DNA of 38,038 nt from Anaerolineae bacterium (GTDB taxonomy: Bacteria > Chloroflexota > Anaerolineae > B4-G1 > SLSP01): assembly GCA_016931315.1 (NCBI GenBank), contig JAFGFB010000245.1, positions 1 to 38,038 of the forward strand. Direction: 5' to 3'. Position numbers and translations under genes: made by a program. Shown here piece after piece: positions 32,100 through 38,038 of this stretch (positions are counted from its first letter, which is position 1; every line of letters starts with the position of its first letter). The notes below the pieces were generated by a model. It was given only the letters and a program-made list of their open reading frames with translations. It made no database searches and was not told where the DNA came from.

Positions 32100-33314
32100 C
32101 TAATAGGGAGCGTTGATCGTGTACTCGATGACAATAAAGCGTAGATCCACCCATTGCATCGTCACCAACGTCGCCTCGAGGAAGTAGGTGTGATTCTGAT
32201 TATCCACGAGGGCGTAATTGATTGTCGTGGTGCTGTTGCTGCCGAAACCGTCATCACCGGTAGACGTGACCGTCGCCAACAGTTCATCAGAATCGCGCCA
32301 TAGATTGACAGTAGCGTCCCTGTCCGTATCCCGGTCATAGTAGTGGAAGGTCAGTGACGTCACCGTGGCGCCGTGAGGGAGGTTGACCGGCGCCTCAAAC
32401 TGTGACACAGTGCAAGGGGAGTCGTAAACGGTAAGTCGGTCTCCGATGTTGATGTAGTAAGGGGTGAGGCATACCGGGTTATTGGTCGAAGCATAGGGTA
32501 TGAAGGCAGCTGCCGGCACCGAGATGTAGCTAGTTTTGGGCTGCCAGGTCAGTTCGCCCTGTACGTGAGCATTACCGGCAGAGTAGACGCCGTAACCATC
32601 CGGCGAGGCATTCTCACCGTAGACGCCGTAGCCCCAGTGAGAGTTGCTTTGACCCCAAACACCGTAGCCGAAACTGTAGTCGCCGGCGTCGTTATCGCCG
32701 CCGAAGACGCCAACACCGCCGCGAGATCTGGAGGTGAATCTGCCACCGAAAGCCTGGTAGTCGAATGCCGTAGCCAGGGAGGTCGCCTCACCGTGAACCG
32801 CAACGCCGTTCTCAGCCGAGTTTCTGACGTGAAGCGTGGCGCCTTCTGTACCAAAGACCTGCGCTCCGGGACGCAGGCTGTGGGCATAGGGCACAGCGGT
32901 GAGCTCCACACGTCCACTCAGGAGTGTGTAGGAGCCCACAGTGCTGGGACAACGCACGTAGACTTGCATCCAGCGGGCATCGCCCGTGAAAGCCGCGCCA
33001 CCGAAGTCGAGGAGAGCCGTGAACTTGCCCTCGGTGACCGGGACGGTCACTGCGGCATCACCGACGGATTCACCGCCGCCGACGGCATCGAAAAGGGCAA
33101 AGGCGAAATCGCAGGTCGCCGTGACGGGGCTGCCATTCTGGACCAGATATCCCTGGTAGGTGATGGCGTTTCCAACAGGAGCCTCCACGCCGGACGCAGT
33201 TGAGGGGGCATCCTCCCCGGTTGACGCTTGAGATAGGGCGAAGATTGCAGAGTTGCCGGTTGCCATGATGAGCATCAGGCATAACAGTAAACCAACAAAG
33301 ATTCGGTATTTCAT
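32100..33314 (-). CDS. Secreted protein sharing an N-terminal domain with its neighbour
   Basis: 404 aa; AAAGGAAC lies about 6 nt before the ATG. Signal peptide: residues ~1-27 (IFVGLLLCLMLIMATGNSA). The domain AITYQGYLVQNGSPVTATCD ... LLDFGGAAFTGDARWMQVYV ... LSGRVELTAVPYAHSL is homologous to that of the 507-aa protein. The middle has short GVGVFG/GYGVWGQ/GYGVYGEN repeats, as in fibre or tail-like beta proteins. A C-terminal beta domain ends in FIVIEYTINAPY, without the LPLV tail. First of four co-directional genes (gaps 29, 15 and 19 nt). Confidence 0.82.
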   Translation of the reverse strand: MKYRIFVGLLLCLMLIMATGNSAIFALSQASTGEDAPSTASGVEAPVGNAITYQGYLVQNGSPVTATCDFAFALFDAVGGGESVGDAAVTVPVTEGKFTALLDFGGAAFTGDARWMQVYVRCPSTVGSYTLLSGRVELTAVPYAHSLRPGAQVFGTEGATLHVRNSAENGVAVHGEATSLATAFDYQAFGGRFTSRSRGGVGVFGGDNDAGDYSFGYGVWGQSNSHWGYGVYGENASPDGYGVYSAGNAHVQGELTWQPKTSYISVPAAAFIPYASTNNPVCLTPYYINIGDRLTVYDSPCTVSQFEAPVNLPHGATVTSLTFHYYDRDTDRDATVNLWRDSDELLATVTSTGDDGFGSNSTTTINYALVDNQNHTYFLEATLVTMQWVDLRFIVIEYTINAPY

Positions 33315-33412
33315 GTCAGCGTTCCTTTCGCACTAGATTATTCGGAATTCCCGGTGACTACAGCGATAAAGCGGAGATGCGAAGTCGGGTCTTGAGCTAA
33401 GCGCTGCCGGTG

Positions 33413-33622
33413 TTATCGCAAGCCCTGTGGTTCTATCAGGTCAACGGCAGCGGCGCGCAATTCGATAAAAACCAACAGCTCATCCAGGCTGCGAAAACCG
33501 ACCGATTCGCCGCTGCTGGTGTGTTGAATCCAGCCCTGCCAGGAGGGCGCGCCTCCTTCGCGCCAGATACGCACGATGAAGACATCTCTGTGGGCCGGTT
33601 GAAATTGCTGTTTAGATTCCAT
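33413..33622 (-). CDS. Small conserved-looking protein (69 aa)
   Basis: MESKQQFQPAHRDVFIVRIW.. ; the core VRIWREGGAPSWQGWIQHTS, then SGESVGFRSLDELLVFIE, matches a pattern I associate with many short Chloroflexota proteins of unknown role. The ATG at 33622 is preferred because the longer frame would translate a hairpin. The hairpin at 33627-33656 ends 4 nt before this ATG, and the AGGTGG that could serve as ribosome-binding site is in its 3' arm. The secreted-protein operon starts 98 nt downstream. Confidence 0.7.
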   Translation of the reverse strand: MESKQQFQPAHRDVFIVRIWREGGAPSWQGWIQHTSSGESVGFRSLDELLVFIELRAAAVDLIEPQGLR

Positions 33623-33656
33623 AGAAAAACTGCCACCTTGTTCTAGGTGGCAGTTT
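33623..33656 (-). terminator. Terminator-like hairpin just before the 69-aa gene
   Basis: On the minus strand, AAACTGCCACCT pairs perfectly over 12 bp with AGGTGGCAGTTT (loop AGAACA), then TTCT and the ATG; counting the stem end this gives a run of five T. It has the form of an intrinsic terminator, and it also hides the only Shine-Dalgarno-like sequence. It may end transcripts of the upstream regulator gene or act as an attenuator for the small gene. Confidence 0.6.
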
Positions 33657-33764
33657 AGCAAAAAGGTCTCTCGGGTTTATCTCGCGGCGGGTGAATCCCG
33701 CACGAACCAGGTTGCCAATTAGCGCCGGGGGCGTTTCAAAATGGGGGTAAAAATCTCGGAGAAA

Positions 33765-33807
33765 ATTGATTTTTGTGATGGGGCAAAGCCCCATCACAAA
33801 AATCAAT
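33765..33807. repeat. Long perfect hairpin (q) downstream of the BTAD regulator
   Basis: A 20-bp perfect stem (33765-33784 with 33788-33807), loop AAA. It has ATTGATTTTT/AAAAATCAAT outer arms like hairpin f at 4511, but the inner stem GTGATGGGGC is different. It lies 68 nt after the stop of the regulator gene. The rest of 33657-33874 shows nothing clear. Confidence 0.7.
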
Positions 33808-33874
33808 CAAAGAGAAGGTATTTGCATGCCAGTCAGCTTGCTTTTGCCCCAAAACTAAAAGGCACCCTTAACGG

Positions 33875-36800
33875 TTAGCGCCCCCGCGTGTGGATTTCGT
33901 GGCCCTCCGCGCGCAGGGCGGCAATATCGCGACGGAGCGTGCGCAAGCCCACACCTAGCGCCGCGGCAAGATCTTCGTCACGGGGGCTTGCGCCCTGCGC
34001 GGTCGCCTCAGCGAGCAACCTGAGAAGGCAACGCTGGCGGCGGGAGGTCTTATTGGCAATAGTCTGGTCATCTGGATGCTCCACCGTCCAGGTGACGGAC
34101 ACAGTTTCCTCCGGACGCAGGGCGCGCCCGGTAGGCGCCGCAGCGCGAGGGAGACGAAGCGTGAGGCGACGCGGTTGGAAGGCTTTCCAGGCGGTCATGA
34201 GCTGCCGGTGCAAGGGCACGTCCTCCACAAAGGCGCGTTGCCAGGAAGGGTCGGACAGGGCAGCGCAACTCTGCTGGAGCTCGGCACAGGCGCGTTCCAG
34301 CGCTGCCCGCGCCAGCTCAGGCTTTCGGGCAGCATCGAGGATTCGATAGTAGTAAAAGCATACATCGAGCATAGGCGGCGTATCGGGACGCGATTCCATC
34401 TCGGCGAAAGCCTGGACAATCAGAGTCTGCGCGACATTCACTTCGCCCAGGTGGAAATGGGCGATGGCTAAAGCTGCGCGGGACGTGGTCTGGTAGTAGG
34501 GATAACCGCTGCGCTCATACGCGTGCAGTGCCTCCTCGAAACGCATGAGTGCGCCAGCATAGTCGCCCCGCGCCAGGTATAATTCCCCAAAGCGGTAGTG
34601 GACGGTCGCCTGCATCAAGGCAGCATCCAATTCACGCACGATGGTTTCAGCCTGGCAAAGCGCCCGTTCAGCGCCTTCAAAGTCGCCAGTGTTGGTCAAC
34701 AATTCGGCGAGGCTGGAGAGGATGCGCGCCTCATCATCGGCAAGGGCAAGCTGGCGCGCGAGCGGCAAGACCGTGTTGAGCGCCTGCCGCGCCAAGGCGA
34801 GTTGCCCGGTGTTCTTGTAGCGGGAGCTGAGGTTGAGAAGGGTGATGACCTGTCCGTGTTGGTGGCCAATCTGCCGAAAAATCTCCAGGGCTTGCCGGGT
34901 GGTTTCGATGGCGGGACCATGCTCACCGAGGGCGTTATAAGCCAGGCCCAGGTTGTTGAGCGCCACGCCCTCGTAATAGCGATGGCCAATGGCGCGCATT
35001 TGGGTGAGCATTTCCCGGCAATGCGCCGCCTCGGCGCGATGGTCGCCGCGCGCGCGGGTAATCCAGGCGAGGGCGTTGTGAACGCGGGCCGTGGATAAGG
35101 GGTCGGCGCCGGTCGGGGCTTTTGCGAGCGCCGTTTGCGCCGTCTCCTGCGCCCGTTCGAGGTCTCCGAGGTCGCGGTAGGTCATCACAAGCGAGACGTA
35201 GATGGCGATTTCACTGCTGCCAGCCGCGGGCGAGTTCTGAAATTCAGCCAGAGCGTGTTGATAGGCTTCGAGGGCGGGGGCGTTATGCCCGATTTGCTTC
35301 CAGGCAGTCCCAATCGCCAGCCAGGCGCGAGAAATCTGGTGACGGAACCCATGCTCCTGCGCCAGGGCAAGAGCAGCTGCCGCCGCCTCGCGCGCAGCTT
35401 CGTATTCGCTGGTAGATTCACTCAGGTATTCTGCCCGTTGTAGCAGGGCCTCGACCTGGTGTTCTGGGGTAGCCAGGGTCTCCGCCAGGGATAGCAGCGT
35501 CTCGATATCGGTGCGGTAGCTTTCGCGCTCGCCCCGGAGACGCCAAAGAGGGCACCGAGCCACACGCAGCTCGAAGCCCAACGCGGTCTCCGCCGGAGCG
35601 GGCAAGGGGTGCGCCTGCTCCAAAATGGCAAGAGCGCGCGCATAAGCCTGCAAAGCCGCCTCATTGGCGTAGACTGCTGCGGCTCTTTTGCCCGCGGCGA
35701 AGTAGATGTCTACAGCCCGCTCCCATAATTCGCCACGGTCGAGATGCAACGCCAATGCAGTCAGGTTCTCGGGATGGACTTCGGCAATAGCCCGCGCGAC
35801 ACGCTGATGCGTTGCCCGCTGCGCCTCGTGGCTGAGCGTCCGGTACGTCACCTGTCGCACCTGGTCGTGGCTGAATTCGTAGGCAGATGGGCGTTCGATC
35901 AGGAAATGGCGGCGCACCAGAGCGCGCAATGTTGGGAGCAGCTGCGGTGCGTTTTGCTCGCATGCGACCTGGAGCAGGCGGAGATCGAAATCGTTGCCGA
36001 TGACGGCGGCAGTTTCCAAAACCGCCCGCTCGGCAGGTTCCAATTGCGCCAGACGCCGGGCAATGACCTGTTCCACGGCAGGTGGCAGCGGCAACTCGGC
36101 ATAAGCCGCAGTGGTTTGATCCCAGGGGGTGCTCCACTGACCTGCGGAGTCTCGCAGCAGCAGCCCCTCATCGGCAAGTGCGCGCAGGATTTCCAGCATG
36201 AAGAGCGGATTGCCGCCCGTCTCTTGATAGACCCGGCTTTCAAAGAGAGGCGCCGCGTGGCTGATAGCCAGACTGCGACGGATCAATTCACCGGAGGCAG
36301 CGGCATCGAGCGAGGACAGCTGCACCCACTCATGCTGCCCCGGGCGGTGCAGGGCTTGCAGCCGTTCCCAAACGTAAGGGCGCGCTTCGGCCTCATCCCG
36401 GCGATAGGAGCCGATGATGGCCACACGGTGCGCCGTGAGGCGCCGGTCGAGCGCCGCCAACACTTCCAGGCTATCACCGCCAGCCCAGTGAAGGCCCTCA
36501 AGAATCAGGACGAGCGGGCGGGTCGCACTCCAGGCACCGAGCAACTCGGCGAAAGCGTTGATCAGCCGTTCGCGCTCACGTTCCGGTTCCAGAGCGGGGG
36601 CACTCTCCGGAGCCACGGCAGCAAGTTCCGGCAACAAAGGGCGGAGCACCTGGAGCCAGATCGGGGCGACGAGCTGCGACCACTGTTCGACGCGCAACGG
36701 CGAAAGCTCATGGCGCAACGCCGTCACCCAAATATCGAAAGGCGCCAGGCCAACGTCTTCGCGGGCCCGCCCCCAGAGGACGGCGATATCGCGCCAAGCG

Positions 36801-37744
36801 GCATCGCGAGCTACTTCTTGTAGCAGGCGTGTTTTGCCCACGCCGGCTTCGCCTTCAACCCAGATCAAAGTGCCCGCGCCGCCGATAGCAGCTTCCAGAT
36901 GCGCCAGCAGCGCAGCGCGCTCTTCGCGACGCCCGATGAGGGGCATCTGCGACGGCAGAGCAGCGCCGCCTGCGGTGCGGATGGGCGGGCGCAGGGTCTG
37001 GGGAAGGTAGGGCTCAGCCGGGGCGCCCATCCGCCGGGCGATTTCACGCGCCAGCGCGAGGGTCTCGGCTTCGGGTTGAACGTGAAGCTCGGTCTCCAGA
37101 ATGTGGCAACAGAGCTCGGCTTGCCTGAGCGCCTCGGCGTCGCGGTTGAGGAGGTGCAGGAGGCGCATCACCTCGCGGTGCGCCGCTTCGCGCCAGGAAT
37201 CCTCCGCCACCAGGCGCCGGGCGATGGTGAGGGCACGCTCGTAATCACCGCGCGCTTTCAGCGCGTTGGTCAGCTGCCCAAGCAGCTCGAGTAGACGTTC
37301 GCGCAGACGCTCGCGCTCGAAAAGCACCCAATCCTCGTAATAGCCCGCCAGAAAGTCGCCGCGGCAAAGCCCCACAGCCGCAAGCCAGGCGGCTAAGGCG
37401 TTCTCGTTCGTCGCGGGACATGCCGCGAGTCTTTCGAAATCGGCGATATCCAAGGCAAGCGGCATATCGGGGGCAAGCCGCACGCCGGCGCTCTCTGTAT
37501 CCAATTGAAAGTGAGGTCCCAAAGATTTGCGGATCAACCAGAGAGCCTGGCTCAGGCGCCGGCGCGCCAGGTCATCGGGCAGGTCGGGCCAGAAGGTGCC
37601 GGCGAGCAGATCACGGGTATGGGAACGATCACGGTAGGTGAGGAGATAAGCCAGGAGCGAGCGGACGGTGGCGTTGGAAATGGGCGGCGGCGGGATGCCG
37701 TCGCAGGTCAAATGCAAGCCGCCGAAAAGCCGGGCAGATAACAT
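33875..37744 (-). CDS. Giant transcriptional regulator: BTAD, AAA ATPase, TPR repeats and C-terminal HTH
   Basis: 1289 aa. Residues ~1-95 form an OmpR/SARP-type winged helix (LFGGLHLTCDGIPPPPISNA ... RRRLSQALWLIRKSLG). Residues ~100-245 form a bacterial transcriptional activator domain (LCRGDFLAGYYEDWVLFERE ... ELHVQPE). An ATPase follows with Walker A GEAGVGKTR near residue 302 and Walker B LVLILEGLHW near 415. From about 690 to 1170 are TPR-type helical repeats (LNNLGLAYNALGEHGPAIET). The last ~60 residues form a second HTH (ATAQGASPRDEDLAAALGVG, LRTLRRDIAALRAEG). Such proteins couple a signal held by TPRs to promoter binding. GAGGGGGAG lies 6 nt upstream of the ATG. Confidence 0.93.
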   Translation of the reverse strand: MLSARLFGGLHLTCDGIPPPPISNATVRSLLAYLLTYRDRSHTRDLLAGTFWPDLPDDLARRRLSQALWLIRKSLGPHFQLDTESAGVRLAPDMPLALDIADFERLAACPATNENALAAWLAAVGLCRGDFLAGYYEDWVLFERERLRERLLELLGQLTNALKARGDYERALTIARRLVAEDSWREAAHREVMRLLHLLNRDAEALRQAELCCHILETELHVQPEAETLALAREIARRMGAPAEPYLPQTLRPPIRTAGGAALPSQMPLIGRREERAALLAHLEAAIGGAGTLIWVEGEAGVGKTRLLQEVARDAAWRDIAVLWGRAREDVGLAPFDIWVTALRHELSPLRVEQWSQLVAPIWLQVLRPLLPELAAVAPESAPALEPERERERLINAFAELLGAWSATRPLVLILEGLHWAGGDSLEVLAALDRRLTAHRVAIIGSYRRDEAEARPYVWERLQALHRPGQHEWVQLSSLDAAASGELIRRSLAISHAAPLFESRVYQETGGNPLFMLEILRALADEGLLLRDSAGQWSTPWDQTTAAYAELPLPPAVEQVIARRLAQLEPAERAVLETAAVIGNDFDLRLLQVACEQNAPQLLPTLRALVRRHFLIERPSAYEFSHDQVRQVTYRTLSHEAQRATHQRVARAIAEVHPENLTALALHLDRGELWERAVDIYFAAGKRAAAVYANEAALQAYARALAILEQAHPLPAPAETALGFELRVARCPLWRLRGERESYRTDIETLLSLAETLATPEHQVEALLQRAEYLSESTSEYEAAREAAAAALALAQEHGFRHQISRAWLAIGTAWKQIGHNAPALEAYQHALAEFQNSPAAGSSEIAIYVSLVMTYRDLGDLERAQETAQTALAKAPTGADPLSTARVHNALAWITRARGDHRAEAAHCREMLTQMRAIGHRYYEGVALNNLGLAYNALGEHGPAIETTRQALEIFRQIGHQHGQVITLLNLSSRYKNTGQLALARQALNTVLPLARQLALADDEARILSSLAELLTNTGDFEGAERALCQAETIVRELDAALMQATVHYRFGELYLARGDYAGALMRFEEALHAYERSGYPYYQTTSRAALAIAHFHLGEVNVAQTLIVQAFAEMESRPDTPPMLDVCFYYYRILDAARKPELARAALERACAELQQSCAALSDPSWQRAFVEDVPLHRQLMTAWKAFQPRRLTLRLPRAAAPTGRALRPEETVSVTWTVEHPDDQTIANKTSRRQRCLLRLLAEATAQGASPRDEDLAAALGVGLRTLRRDIAALRAEGHEIHTRGR

Positions 37745-37769
37745 TGCTTCTCCCCCTCACATTGCTCCT

Positions 37770-37799
37770 ATTATAGCGGCAGATTGGATAGGGCGCAAA
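37770..37799 (-). promoter_or_regulatory. Promoter of the BTAD regulator
   Basis: A perfect TATAAT on the minus strand (37770-37775) lies 25 nt before the start codon. A weak -35 (TTTGCG, about 18 bp upstream) is present. Predicted leader is about 20 nt and includes the GAGGGGGAG ribosome-binding site. Confidence 0.6.
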
Positions 37800-37810
37800 C
37801 CTCATTTTTC

Positions 37811-38038
37811 GGGGGTCGAGGACAAAGGCTGCCGCTTATTGGGGAGTTCAAAGATTACCTTGGGGAGACACCTGCGGATAGACACTTTGGCACGCGGAAG
37901 AGATGCAGAGGTAGTTTTTTTTGTGATTTTTGTGGACGGGGCTTCGCCTCACCACAAAAATCACACTTGCAGAAAAAAGACGCAGAGAGTTAACGCCTGA
38001 TGTGGGTCGTTTGCAAGATGGCGGTCTTATTTTCTCCA
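37811..38038. repeat. Type A element cut by window end, with hairpin 37923-37964
   Basis: GGACAAAGGCTGCCGCTTAT begins the unit. A hairpin with arms 37923-37935 and 37952-37964 matches that at 99-140 base for base. The final bases CTTATTTTCTCCA are the start of the right terminus. Together with the first 250 bp this shows both window ends fall in the same repeat family. Confidence 0.7.

Overview
The window looks like a fragment of a GC-rich Chloroflexota chromosome, most likely near Anaerolineae. This is inferred from content: (i) four predicted secreted proteins end in the tail [VI][FY]LPLVxR[NQ], which I associate with that group; (ii) there is a mevalonate-pathway decarboxylase; (iii) there is a very long BTAD/AAA/TPR regulator; (iv) there is a small 'VRIWREG..WxGWIQH..SGE' protein of a kind I recall from Chloroflexota. 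No rRNA, tRNA, CRISPR array, prophage or transposase gene was seen.

Layout. 1-572: hairpin-rich repeats. 573-1964 (+): secreted four-repeat ASH-like protein. 2045-8969 (-): topA, mannose-1-phosphate guanylyltransferase, a secreted FG-GAP/VCBS protein and an HD protein. 8406-12877 (-): a housekeeping operon read ffh, rpsP, khpA, rimM, dprA, HD protein, with a 198-nt possibly structured gap between ffh and rpsP. 13344-16412 (+): class A penicillin-binding protein with C-terminal Ig-like domains. 16456-16938 (-): ASCH-domain protein. 17374-18090 (+): class I glutamine amidotransferase. 18091-19147: a second repeat field. 19148-21964 (-): P-type calcium-type ATPase. 21965-22723: tandem hairpin array. 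22724-26409 (+): three-gene NMT1/THI5-like ABC importer with a promoter that predicts a leaderless message, followed by mevalonate-diphosphate-type decarboxylase. 26525-27787 (-): glgC. 27788-28364: nested repeats. 28365-33314 (-): four-gene run of secreted proteins, preceded by a 69-aa ORF whose start sits just after a terminator-like hairpin. 33875-37744 (-): 1289-aa BTAD/AAA/TPR regulator. 37745-38038: promoter and another repeat cut by the window end.

How the genes relate. The ffh-rpsP-khpA-rimM block serves protein targeting and ribosome assembly, and dprA and the HD gene are translationally coupled at its end. manC-like and glgC enzymes make activated sugars (GDP-mannose, ADP-glucose). 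The PBP builds the cell wall. The secreted proteins form an extracellular set that may share a C-terminal sorting or anchoring signal. The giant regulator is encoded just upstream of the secreted operon in the same direction; a regulatory link is only inferred.

The most unusual content is non-coding. Eighteen long hairpins of one design occur only between genes: a T-rich 5' arm, a GC-rich inner stem, a three-base loop flanked by GC...GC, then an A-rich 3' arm. Their stems differ from copy to copy but nearly always stay self-complementary. Several sit inside larger units (about 150-310 bp) with terminal inverted repeats, named A, B, C and D here. These units are tandem, truncated or nested, like MITE or REP/BIME elements, and no mobilising enzyme is present in the window.
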